Made by a program: the position numbers and the translations under genes | The notes under the pieces: model-generated | The model's input: only the letters and a program-made list of their open reading frames with translations | The model's database searches: none | Told to the model about the DNA's origin: nothing | Shown: positions 1 to 7,631 of the stretch, piece after piece | Numbering within the stretch: the first letter of the stretch is position 1 | Layout: every line of letters begins with the position of its first letter | Source of the DNA: Chiayiivirga flava | GTDB lineage: Bacteria; Pseudomonadota; Gammaproteobacteria; Xanthomonadales; Xanthomonadaceae | Direction: 5' to 3' | DNA: 64,000 nt | Assembly: GCF_014202825.1 (NCBI RefSeq) | Contig: NZ_JACHHP010000002.1 | Span: forward strand, 496,001-560,000

Positions 1-218
1 CGGCGCTGCCCGGGCGAGCCGTACAGGCGCAGCGTGTCGCCGTTGTCCAGGGTGAGCTGGCCGTAGTCCATCGCGACGGTGGTTTCGAGCTTGGCGCTTT
101 CGACAAGATCGGTGTTCGCCACCTCGGTGGCGATCGGTTCCACTTCGCTGATGGCGCGGATGGCGGTGGTCTTGCCCGCGCCCATCGGCCCCGCGAACAG
201 CAGCTTGACCTCGCTCAC
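1..218 (-). CDS. Small GTPase/ATP-GTP-binding protein (partial, 3' end beyond window)
   Basis: Reading leftward from a GTG at 218, the frame opens MSEVKLLFAGPMGAGKTT, with a P-loop GPMGAGKT at residues 10-17. A later stretch LRLYGSPGQ resembles the switch II region (DxPGQ-like) of MglA/Rab-like bacterial small GTPases. Only about 72 residues are inside the window. The start codon overlaps the stop of the upstream gene in a GTGA (215-218), so the two are translationally coupled and probably work together. Such GTPases are often encoded next to roadblock/LC7 or undefined partner proteins and act in polarity or signalling; that role is inference here. Confidence 0.75.
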   Translation of the reverse strand, partial: MSEVKLLFAGPMGAGKTTAIRAISEVEPIATEVANTDLVESAKLETTVAMDYGQLTLDNGDTLRLYGSPGQR

Positions 219-1177
219 TCGGCACCGATCCCGAGCGAGCGGCGGATCGAGGCCAGCACGCCCGCGCTGCGTCCCGCGCCACGCCGCGCCACGGCGGCCA
301 GCGGCGGCAACGGCGCGGCCTGGCTGCGTTGTCCGAACGCACCCGCCGCCGGCACCGCCTGCAGGTAGCCGCAGGCATGGCAGGCGTTGAGGAAGCCCTG
401 CAGCTCCTCGCGCGGCGCCAGGCCCAGTTCGCGCAGCGCGATCAGGTCGACCGGCGCGCCGCGCAGCTGGCGGATCATGTCGCCGAAACTGCGCGGACCG
501 CCGGCGGCGAGATACGGCCAGCCCTTGAGCCGCAGCTCGCCCGGTTGCGACAGGCTCGGCAGCAGGCCGGCGGCGCCGGCGGTCAGCCCCAGTTGCCACA
601 GCAGCGGCTTGAGCGGCACGCCATCGGTCGCCGGCACCGTGCCGGCCGGTTGCAGCGCGAAGGGTTCGCGCGTCATCCGATCGAGCAGGGCTTCCAGATC
701 GGGCGTGGCGGTACCGATCGCCGCATGCCAGGTGCCGCGGCGCGGGTCGAGCACGGCCACCGTGCTGCCGCCGAGCGAGAAGTCGATCGGTGCGTTCGCC
801 GCCAGGTTGCACCAGGCGTCGAGCCAGCGCAGTGCCACGCTGCTGCCGGTCGCACCCGAGGCACCCGCACCCGGGCGCAGGCTGCGTGCGATGCGCGAGA
901 GCACGGTCACCATGGCAGCGCTGCGCAACGGGCCGTCGACGCGGATCTGTTCGGCGTCGCTGCCTGCGCGGTGGATCTCGGCGTACAGATCGCCGCCGGT
1001 GCGGGGGTCGCCGTGGGTGGCTGGACGCTGGCGGAATGTCACGTCGGCGCTGCCGGCCTCCACCACCTTCCAGCGGATGCCGCGTGCGCGCAACTCGTGC
1101 GCGGCGCTTTCGAGCATGCAGCGCAGCAGGGCGCTGCGGTGGCCGGGCACGGACAACGCCACCGAAAACGGCACCAT
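215..1177 (-). CDS. Hypothetical protein, partner of the downstream small GTPase
   Basis: A 320-residue protein from the ATG at 1177; GTG codons at 1192 and 1198 are alternatives. I do not recognise a named family. The N-terminal 110 residues (ESAAHELRARGIRW, a compact alpha/beta run) resemble a small sensor-like domain. The last ~90 residues (PLKPLLWQLGLTAGAAG through ELQGFLNACHACGYLQ) look like a winged-helix fold. There is no signal peptide or membrane segment. It overlaps the GTPase gene by 4 bp, so a joint role is likely. The ORF can be extended to 1321, but that would swallow the Clp-type palindrome at 1298-1313, so a downstream start is preferred. Confidence 0.6.
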   Translation of the reverse strand: MVPFSVALSVPGHRSALLRCMLESAAHELRARGIRWKVVEAGSADVTFRQRPATHGDPRTGGDLYAEIHRAGSDAEQIRVDGPLRSAAMVTVLSRIARSLRPGAGASGATGSSVALRWLDAWCNLAANAPIDFSLGGSTVAVLDPRRGTWHAAIGTATPDLEALLDRMTREPFALQPAGTVPATDGVPLKPLLWQLGLTAGAAGLLPSLSQPGELRLKGWPYLAAGGPRSFGDMIRQLRGAPVDLIALRELGLAPREELQGFLNACHACGYLQAVPAAGAFGQRSQAAPLPPLAAVARRGAGRSAGVLASIRRSLGIGAE

Positions 1178-1297
1178 GGTCTGGTTTTCCACCGACACCC
1201 CCGCCGCCCTTTGGCGGGTCGTCCGCCGGCGATCGCTTTTGAATTGGTGCGCGCCGGTCCGGAGTCCGTCCCGGCCATCACGACGCGGTGTTTCAAC

Positions 1298-1313
1298 TGT
1301 GACGCAGTTCACA
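1298..1313. promoter_or_regulatory. CRP/Clp-type binding site (perfect TGTGA-N6-TCACA)
   Basis: The sequence TGTGACGCAGTTCACA matches the CRP consensus exactly. In Xanthomonadales the CRP homologue Clp binds this motif. It sits in the 400-bp divergent region, about 120 bp upstream of the GTPase-operon start and about 265 bp upstream of the ECF sigma gene, so it more likely controls the leftward operon. Confidence 0.65.
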
Positions 1314-1368
1314 TTTTGCAAGTCTTACAAACGCCGACGCCGGGCACAACCGGTTGATTGTCAAAGGT

Positions 1369-1382
1369 TGTAATCGATTACA
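1369..1382. promoter_or_regulatory. 14-bp perfect palindrome, possible operator
   Basis: TGTAATCGATTACA is a perfect inverted repeat in the non-coding stretch between the GTPase operon and the sigma-factor gene. It is AT-rich against a GC-rich background, as operators often are. The binding protein is unknown. I saw nothing else interpretable between 1383 and 1578. Confidence 0.35.
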
Positions 1383-1578
1383 TTTTCCGACGCGCGACAA
1401 GCAGACGGTCGCCTTACCGTCAAGCGACGGGAGATGCTTTGACACGCAACGGAATGTGGCGTCCGGGGCAAGAAGCGGCCCGCCGGGGTCGTTCCGCCGC
1501 GCACCGGCGCTTGCGCACGGTTTGGACGCGCACTCCTACGCGTGGTCCGCGCAGCGCGGACGCAGTAGATTGCCGTCC

Positions 1579-2145
1579 ATGGATCGCACCGACGCCACGT
1601 TGACCGCCCTGCTCGGCGCCGCGTCGGCCGGCGAACCGGATGCGCTGACGCGGCTGATGCCGCTGGTCTACGACGAGCTGCGCCGTCTGGCGCGCAGCCA
1701 GCTCGGGCACCGCGGCCAGGGCGCGACCCTGTCGACCACGGCCTTGGTGCACGAAGCCTACGAACGCCTCGCGCGCCAGTCGCACCTCGCCGTCAGCGAC
1801 CGCAAGCATTTCTTCGTGCTGTGCGCCCGCGTGATGCGGCAGATCGTCATCGACAGCCTGCGCCGGCGCGGCGCGGAAAAACGCGGCGGCGGGCTTGCGC
1901 CGGAAGCGCTGTCGGACGAGGAGCCGATGGCGGCCGAGCAATCCTCGCTGCTGGCGCTGGAGGAAGCGATGCGCAAGCTCGGCGAACACGACCCGGCGCT
2001 GCTCGACACCGCCGGCATGGTGTGGTTTGCCGGGCTCGAACCGCAGGAGGTGGCGACGCTTGCCGGCGTGTCGCTGCGCACCGTGCAGCGCGATCTCGCG
2101 CGCGCCCGGGCCTGGGTGGCGGATGCGCTCGGCCTGCCGCCGTGA
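1579..2145 (+). CDS. ECF-subfamily RNA polymerase sigma factor
   Basis: 188 residues from the ATG at 1579. The N-terminal half carries a sigma region 2 (RLARSQLGHRGQGATLSTTA, then HFFVLCARVMRQIVIDSLRR). The C-terminal half carries region 4 with the helix-turn-helix VATLAGVSLRTVQRDLARAR. It belongs to the ECF type with a conserved LVHEAYERL motif, which is commonly encoded beside Ser/Thr kinases. The kinase gene follows 63 bp downstream on the same strand, so the pair is probably one signalling unit in which the kinase controls sigma activity; that is inference from context. The reading frame is open further upstream, but homology begins only near residue 4 of this start. Confidence 0.85.
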   Translation: MDRTDATLTALLGAASAGEPDALTRLMPLVYDELRRLARSQLGHRGQGATLSTTALVHEAYERLARQSHLAVSDRKHFFVLCARVMRQIVIDSLRRRGAEKRGGGLAPEALSDEEPMAAEQSSLLALEEAMRKLGEHDPALLDTAGMVWFAGLEPQEVATLAGVSLRTVQRDLARARAWVADALGLPP

Positions 2146-2208
2146 CGCGGCCGGGATGAAACCGCGTATGGAGGATGGCGGACGCGCCGCGCGCCGCCGG
2201 AACCCCGC

Positions 2209-4620
2209 ATGACCCGCGTCGACACCGTGCTCGATCAAGCGCTGCAGCAGCCGCCGGACGAGGCCGAGCGCTTCGTCGCCGTCGCGTGCGGCGACGATGT
2301 CGCGCTGCAGGCCCGCGTGCTGCGGCTGCTGCGCCTGGCGCGTTCGGCGCACGTGGACGACGCGCTCGGCCACCTGTTCGGCGGCGCCACGGCGCTGGCG
2401 CTGGCCAGTATCGCGCCGCCGGGGCCGGCGCGCGTCGGCGCATGGCGCCTGCGCGAGTGCCTGGGCAGCGGCGGCATGGCGCAGGTATTCCGTGCCGAAC
2501 GCGACGACGGCACCGTGGCGCAGGCCGCGGCGGTGAAGATCCTCTGGCCGCACCAGTTGCGTCCGGATTACGTCTGGCGCTTCGCGCGCGAGCGCGAAAT
2601 TCTCGCCACGCTCGATGATCCGCGCATCGCGCGTTACCTCGACGGCGGCGTCGCCGACGACGGCCGACCTTGGCTCGCGATCGAGCTCGTCGACGGCGAA
2701 CCGCTCGACCGCTGGCTGCAGCGCACCGACATCGGTCTGGACGCGCGCCTCGCCCTGTTCGGCGAGATCGCCGGCGCGGTGGCGAGCGCGCACCGGCAGA
2801 TGGTGGTGCATCGCGACCTCAAGCCCGCCAATGTGCTGGTCCGCGGCGACGGCAGCCCGCGCCTGCTCGATTTCGGCATCGCGGCGCTGCAGTCCGGCGC
2901 CGGCGACGATGCCCTCACGCGCGACTACGGCCGTCTGCTCACGCCCGAGTTCGCCAGCCCCGAACAACTCGCCGGTGGCCGCGTCGACACCCGTTCGGAT
3001 GTCTACCAGCTCGGCCGCCTGCTGCACCTGCTGCTGTGCGGCGGCGGCGTGCATCGTGGCGAGCTGCGTGCGCCGAGCGTCGTGCTGCGCGAACGCGACG
3101 CCGGATGGCCGGTGCGTGCGCGTGCGGTGCGCGGCGACCTCGACGCGATCGTCGCCAAGGCCGTCGACGCCGATCCCGACGCGCGCTACGCCTCGGTGCA
3201 GGCGCTGCTCGACGACCTGCGGCGCGCCCGCAGCGGCCGCCCCATCGCCGCGCGCGACCACGGCGCGCTGCGGCGCGCGGCGAAATGGCTGCGGCGGCAC
3301 TGGGCCGCCTCCGGCGTCGCGGCTGCCGCGCTGCTGGCGCTGCTCGCGTTCACCGCGCAGACCGTGCGTCACGCCGACGCCATGGCGCACGAAGCGCGTC
3401 TCAACCGCGATGCCGCCGCCTTCATCGAGAACGTGCTGATGCGCGCCGGTCCGTCGCAGGCGCTGAGCGAGGAGGTGCTCGCCAACGCCAGCGCGCGGGC
3501 GCGCATGGATCTCGCGGACCAGCCGGCGCTGCGCGCGCGCATGCTGGAAATCCTCGCGCGCCTGCGCCTGAGCCGCGCCGAGATGGTGGTGGGCGCCGCC
3601 ACCGCGCGCGACGCGCTGGACGCCGCGACGCAGGCCGGCGATCCCGTGCGCTGGCGCTCGGCCGCGATCACGCTGGCCGAACTGCTGAACTACGGCGGCG
3701 AACTCGACCCCGCCGAGCACCTGCTGCGCGAGGTGATCGCACGCGACCGCGCCGCGAATGCACCCGACGACGCCTACGTGCGCATCGTGCTCGCCGACGT
3801 GCTGCACAGCCGCGGCGACTGGCGCGCGGCGCGCGGCATGGCCGAGCAAGCGGTGACACTCGGGCCCGCGCAGGGCGGGTCGCACTGCATGCTCGGCATG
3901 GTGCTGCGCGATCTCGGCGACTACGCCGCGGCGCGCGCCGCCGTGCAGCGCGGCATCGTGGCCGAGCGGGCACGGGCCGATCGATCGCAGCCGATGATCG
4001 CGACCTGCCTCGACTGCCTCGGCCAGATCGACCTGCACGACGGCAACATCGTCGCCGGCACCGCCGCACTCGAACGCAGCGCCGCGATGCGCGTCGACCG
4101 TCTCGGCCAGCGCTGGTCGGGCCTGGTCTGGTCGCACCACTGGCTGGCGCTCGCGCGCCATGCCGGCGGCGACATCGCCGGTGCCGACGCGCTGCTCACG
4201 CCGGTCGAGCGGCGCTACGCGGCGTCGTTCGGCGAACGCAGCCACGTGCTCGCCTACGCGCGCAGCGACCTCGGCTGGCTGCGGCGCGCGCAGGGCCGCA
4301 ACGACGAAGCGCGTCGTCTTTTCGCCGCAGCCGCGCACACGCTGCAGGCGATCGGTCCGGACGGCCACCCGCGCACTGCCGAACCGCTGCTCGGACTCGC
4401 GCTGCTGGCCGCGCAGGTCGACGGCGACGCGCAGGCCGCGCGGGTGCATGCGCGCGCCGCGCTGGCGCTGCGTCAGCGTGCGATGCCGGCCGGCCATCCG
4501 GGGCGCGTGCGCGCCTGCGAACTGCTGCGGCGACTCGGCGACGCCTGCGACGAGGCGGGCGCCAGCCCGCCGACCGCGCTCGAATGGCTGCGCATGCAGC
4601 CGCTGCCCGCCGCGGGGTGA
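2209..4620 (+). CDS. Membrane-anchored Ser/Thr protein kinase with TPR-rich C-terminal half
   Basis: 803 residues. The kinase domain spans about residues 80-345: glycine loop LGSGGMAQVF, lysine in AVKIL, catalytic loop HRDLKPANV, and DFG in LLDFGIA, so it should be active. A single hydrophobic helix at about 366-384 follows a basic juxtamembrane stretch. The remaining ~400 residues are alpha-helical, with repeated ALA/R patterns typical of TPRs (for example around 430-760), probably periplasmic if the kinase is cytoplasmic. It lies directly after an ECF sigma gene, an arrangement seen in several proteobacteria and planctomycetes where kinase and sigma factor form a pathway. Its substrate is unknown. 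Confidence 0.85.
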   Translation: MTRVDTVLDQALQQPPDEAERFVAVACGDDVALQARVLRLLRLARSAHVDDALGHLFGGATALALASIAPPGPARVGAWRLRECLGSGGMAQVFRAERDDGTVAQAAAVKILWPHQLRPDYVWRFAREREILATLDDPRIARYLDGGVADDGRPWLAIELVDGEPLDRWLQRTDIGLDARLALFGEIAGAVASAHRQMVVHRDLKPANVLVRGDGSPRLLDFGIAALQSGAGDDALTRDYGRLLTPEFASPEQLAGGRVDTRSDVYQLGRLLHLLLCGGGVHRGELRAPSVVLRERDAGWPVRARAVRGDLDAIVAKAVDADPDARYASVQALLDDLRRARSGRPIAARDHGALRRAAKWLRRHWAASGVAAAALLALLAFTAQTVRHADAMAHEARLNRDAAAFIENVLMRAGPSQALSEEVLANASARARMDLADQPALRARMLEILARLRLSRAEMVVGAATARDALDAATQAGDPVRWRSAAITLAELLNYGGELDPAEHLLREVIARDRAANAPDDAYVRIVLADVLHSRGDWRAARGMAEQAVTLGPAQGGSHCMLGMVLRDLGDYAAARAAVQRGIVAERARADRSQPMIATCLDCLGQIDLHDGNIVAGTAALERSAAMRVDRLGQRWSGLVWSHHWLALARHAGGDIAGADALLTPVERRYAASFGERSHVLAYARSDLGWLRRAQGRNDEARRLFAAAAHTLQAIGPDGHPRTAEPLLGLALLAAQVDGDAQAARVHARAALALRQRAMPAGHPGRVRACELLRRLGDACDEAGASPPTALEWLRMQPLPAAG

Positions 4621-4621
4621 G

Positions 4622-5956
4622 CTACACCTGCGCTTCGAGGCCGGGTTCGGGCAGCGCGGTATCCACGCCCGGCCCGGCGACGAACGCGCGCTGCATCTGC
4701 GCGTCGTCGCGCAGGCCTTCCCACTTCGCCACCACCATCGCCGCGACGCCGTTGCCGATGAAATTGGTGATCGCGCGGGCCTCCGACAGGAAGCGGTCCA
4801 CGCCGAGGATCAAGGCCACGCCTTCGACCGGCACCTTGCCACCGAGCGCGCCGAGCGTTGCGGCCAGCACGATGAAGCCCGATCCCGTGACGCCGGCTGC
4901 GCCCTTCGACGTCAGCAGCAGCACCGCGAGCAGGGTGAGCTGTTCGCCGAGCGTCAGATCGATGTTCAGCGCCTGCGCGACGAACACCGCCGCGAGCGTG
5001 AGATAGATGCACGTGCCGTCGAGATTGAACGAGTAGCCGGTCGGCACCACCAGCCCCACCACCGCGCGATCGCAGCCCAGCTCCTCCAGCCGCTTGAGCA
5101 GGCGCGGCAACGCCGATTCGGACGACGACGTGCCAAGCACCAGCAAGAGCTCGCCGCGGATGAAGCGCAGAAACTGCCACAACGAAAATCCAGCGAGCCG
5201 CGCCACCGTGCCGAGCACGACGACCACGAACGCGGCGCACGTCGCGTACACCGCGAGGATCAACCCGCCCAGCTGCGCCAGGCTCTCCAGCCCGAACCTG
5301 CCGACGGTGAACGCCATCGCGCCGAAGGCGCCGATCGGGGCCAGCCGCATGATCATCGCCACGATGCCGAAAAACACGTGGCTGGCGTCGTCGCACAGAT
5401 CCAGCACGCGCCGTCCCGCGCCGCCCATGCGCGTGAGCGCGATGCCGAACAGCAGCGCCACCAGCAGCACCTGCAGCAACTCGCCATTGGCGAACGGCGA
5501 GAAAAAGCTCGTCGGCACGATGTTCATCACGAACTGCGTGGTGCTCTGCTGTGTTGCGGCCTGGGTGTACTGCGCGACACCGCCGGCATCGAGCTGCGCC
5601 GGGTCCACGTTCATGCCGCGCCCCGGCGCCACGCCGTTCGCGACGAGCAGGCCCAACACCAGCGCCAGCGTCGTCAGCACCTCGAAATAGACCAGTGCCT
5701 TGAGCCCGATGCGCCCGACCTTGCGCAGATCGCCGATTTTGGCGATGCCGATGACCACGGTCAGGAAGATCACCGGTGCGATGATCATCTTGACGAGTTT
5801 GATGAACCCGTCTCCGAGCGGCTTCAGATCCGCGCCGAGTTCGGGCCGGAAATGCCCCAGCGCGACGCCCAGCGCGATGGCAACGAGCACCTGCACGTAC
5901 AGATTGGTCCACCAGCGCGGCGGGCGAGCGAGCGTGGGGGCGGCGGTGTGCTGCAT
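4622..5956 (-). CDS. dctA: C4-dicarboxylate:cation symporter (DctA/GltP family)
   Basis: 444 residues, the usual length for DctA. The N-terminus [17 protein letters not shown] and the run [17 protein letters not shown] are hallmark sequences of this family. The protein has eight or more hydrophobic segments, a serine-rich re-entrant loop ([14 protein letters not shown]) and a NFIGN-type motif near the C-terminus. It should import succinate, fumarate and malate with protons or sodium across the inner membrane. That fits the glyoxylate-shunt genes elsewhere in the window. It is convergent with the kinase gene, separated by one base, and has its own promoter region up to 6025. Confidence 0.9.
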   Translation of the reverse strand: MQHTAAPTLARPPRWWTNLYVQVLVAIALGVALGHFRPELGADLKPLGDGFIKLVKMIIAPVIFLTVVIGIAKIGDLRKVGRIGLKALVYFEVLTTLALVLGLLVANGVAPGRGMNVDPAQLDAGGVAQYTQAATQQSTTQFVMNIVPTSFFSPFANGELLQVLLVALLFGIALTRMGGAGRRVLDLCDDASHVFFGIVAMIMRLAPIGAFGAMAFTVGRFGLESLAQLGGLILAVYATCAAFVVVVLGTVARLAGFSLWQFLRFIRGELLLVLGTSSSESALPRLLKRLEELGCDRAVVGLVVPTGYSFNLDGTCIYLTLAAVFVAQALNIDLTLGEQLTLLAVLLLTSKGAAGVTGSGFIVLAATLGALGGKVPVEGVALILGVDRFLSEARAITNFIGNGVAAMVVAKWEGLRDDAQMQRAFVAGPGVDTALPEPGLEAQV

Positions 5957-6025
5957 GGCGATCCGGCGTGGCGCGATGCCGCGCAGAGTACGCGGGAATG
6001 CGTCACGCGTGCGCGCTGCGGCGCG

Positions 6026-7066
6026 TCAGAACGCCGCGTCGAACGCCACCTCGCCTTCCACACCCACCTGGTACGACGACACGCGTCGCTCGAAGAAGTT
6101 GGTGATTTCCTGCACGTCCTGCAGGTCCATGAAGGCGAACGGGTTGCTGCTGCCGAAATGCTTCGGCAGGCCGAGCTGCGCGAGGCGCTGGTCGGCGCAG
6201 TACTGCAGGTACTGGCGCATGTCGCGCAGCGACATGCCGGCAACGCCGCCGGAGAGCACGTCGTTGGCGAACTGGCATTCGCACTCGACCGCGTCCTCGA
6301 GCATGCGCACCACGTCGGCGCGCAGCGCGTCGTCGAACAGATCGGGTTCTTCCTCGCGCGCGACGCGAATCACTTCGAACGCGAAGGCCATGTGGCCGGA
6401 TTCGTCGCGGAACACCCAGTTCGTTCCTGCCGCAAGACCGTTCAACAGGCCGCGCGAGCGCAGGTAGTAGACGTAGGCAAACGCGCCGAAGAAGAACAGG
6501 CCTTCGATGCAGGCGGCGAAGCAGATCAGGTTGAGCAGGAACTGGCGGCGCTGGTCCTTTGTCTCGATGCGGTGCAGGCTCTGGATCGAGTCGATCCACT
6601 TGAAGCAGAAGTCGGCTTTCGCACGGATCGACGGGATCGTTTCCACCGCGGCGAAGGCCTTCGCCCGTTCGCCCGGGTCGGGAAGATAGGTATCGAGCAG
6701 CGTCAGGTAGAACTGCACGTGCAGCGCTTCCTCGTACAGCTGGCGCGAGAGGTACATGCGCGCTTCGGGCGCGTTGATGTGCTGGTAGAGGTTCAGCACG
6801 AGGTTGTTGGACACGATCGAATCGCCGGTCGCGAAGAAGGCGACGAGGCGCTCGATCAAATGGCGCTCGGCGGGGCCGATCCTGTGCTTGAGGTCGTTGA
6901 CGTCGGAGGAAAAGTCGACCTCTTCCACCGTCCATGTGTTGCGGATGGCGTTGCGGTACATCTCGTAGAACTGCGGGTAGCGCATGGGGCGCAGGGTCAG
7001 TTCGAAGCCGGGGTCAAGGAGGCGGCTGTTGGACGCGGCGGACGCCATCAGAGCATGTGCGGACAT
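6026..7066 (-). CDS. nrdB: Class Ia ribonucleoside-diphosphate reductase, beta subunit
   Basis: 346 residues. Di-iron and radical motifs are visible: YEEALHVQFY gives iron ligands Glu113 and His116 and the radical tyrosine at residue 120, and DESGHMAF supplies the second ligand set. The protein houses the tyrosyl radical that NrdA uses to reduce ribonucleotides to deoxyribonucleotides in the cytoplasm. It lies downstream of nrdA on the same strand, but the two are separated by about 565 bp containing a GIY-YIG gene on the opposite strand and two palindromic repeat elements. Co-transcription would have to run through that insertion. Confidence 0.93.
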   Translation of the reverse strand: MSAHALMASAASNSRLLDPGFELTLRPMRYPQFYEMYRNAIRNTWTVEEVDFSSDVNDLKHRIGPAERHLIERLVAFFATGDSIVSNNLVLNLYQHINAPEARMYLSRQLYEEALHVQFYLTLLDTYLPDPGERAKAFAAVETIPSIRAKADFCFKWIDSIQSLHRIETKDQRRQFLLNLICFAACIEGLFFFGAFAYVYYLRSRGLLNGLAAGTNWVFRDESGHMAFAFEVIRVAREEEPDLFDDALRADVVRMLEDAVECECQFANDVLSGGVAGMSLRDMRQYLQYCADQRLAQLGLPKHFGSSNPFAFMDLQDVQEITNFFERRVSSYQVGVEGEVAFDAAF

Positions 7067-7080
7067 GAGGTTACCTGTAG

Positions 7081-7183
7081 TCCCGTCGTCCCGGCGGAAG
7101 CCGGGACCCAGCGGCGTTGCTTCCGCGTATGTGCGAAGAACAACGCCACTGGGCCCCGGCTTTCGCCGGGGCGACGGTGGGAA
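7081..7183. repeat. Composite palindromic repeat, family A (copy 1)
   Basis: The left arm (7083-7121) reads CCGTCGTCCCGGCGGAAGCC and onwards to GGCGTTGC. After ~20 bp the inverted arm (7141-7178) reads CAACGCCACTGGGCCCCGGC and onwards to GCGACGG. Each arm contains its own short hairpin and the two arms form a larger inverted repeat. It lies immediately upstream of the GIY-YIG gene and downstream of nrdB's start. Confidence 0.85.
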
Positions 7184-7205
7184 TGGACTGATGCGGAGAA
7201 TCGAG

Positions 7206-7502
7206 ATGCGGGAAAGGACGCCTTGTGTCTACATGCTTGCAAGCCAGCGGATGGGCACGTTGTACGTCGGTGCAACATCGGCTCCGAAACAGCGGATCTG
7301 GCAGCATCGCAATGGACTGCTGCCCGGCTTCACGCGCGAGCATCGCGTGCATCTGCTGGTGTGGTTCGAGCTGCACACAACGATGGAATCGGCGATCCGA
7401 CGCGAAAAGCTGATCAAGAAATGGAAGCGGGACTGGAAGATCGAGCTGATCGAACACGGCAACGGCGCGTGGCGGGATCTGTATGACGACATCTGCATGT
7501 AA
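7206..7502 (+). CDS. Small GIY-YIG domain nuclease (COG2827 type)
   Basis: 98 residues from the ATG at 7206; an in-frame ATG at 7191 would add five residues. The GIY-YIG module is seen as VYMLAS followed by LYVGAT, then the conserved arginine in QRIWQHRNG and the glutamate in MESAIRREKLIKKWKR. The length matches stand-alone COG2827 nucleases, whose biological role is unclear. It lies on the strand opposite to nrdA and nrdB, between them, and family A palindromic repeats sit on both sides. The repeat-gene-repeat layout suggests a link between the nuclease and the repeats, as with REP-associated tyrosine transposases; this is inference. Confidence 0.85.
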   Translation: MRERTPCVYMLASQRMGTLYVGATSAPKQRIWQHRNGLLPGFTREHRVHLLVWFELHTTMESAIRREKLIKKWKRDWKIELIEHGNGAWRDLYDDICM

Positions 7503-7518
7503 CCCCGTCTGTAGTTGA

Positions 7519-7623
7519 TCCCGTCGTCCCGGCGAAAGCCGGGACCCAGCGGCGTTGCTTCTCGTTGTTGCGATCGATCGAAAAGCCAACGCCACTGGGT
7601 CCCGGCTTTCGCCGGGACGACGG
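7519..7623. repeat. Composite palindromic repeat, family A (copy 2)
   Basis: The left arm 7520-7558 (CCGTCGTCCCGGCGAAAGCC...) and inverted right arm 7587-7622 are separated by ~28 bp. The right-arm hairpin is followed by a run of seven T (7627-7633), so on the + strand it could also terminate the GIY-YIG transcript. The nrdA stop codon begins at 7632-7634, directly against the repeat. Confidence 0.85.
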
Positions 7624-7631
7624 GTGTTTTT

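Noticed and set aside
1420-4497. A 1025-codon open frame on the minus strand opposite the sigma factor and kinase
   Set aside because: It is antisense to two genes with clear motifs, is rich in Arg, Ala and His as expected from shadow frames in high-GC DNA, and has no recognisable domain.
7081-7623. The GIY-YIG unit as an insertion sequence with a transposase
   Set aside because: There is no transposase, no target-site duplication I can define, and the flanking palindromes also occur alone elsewhere.
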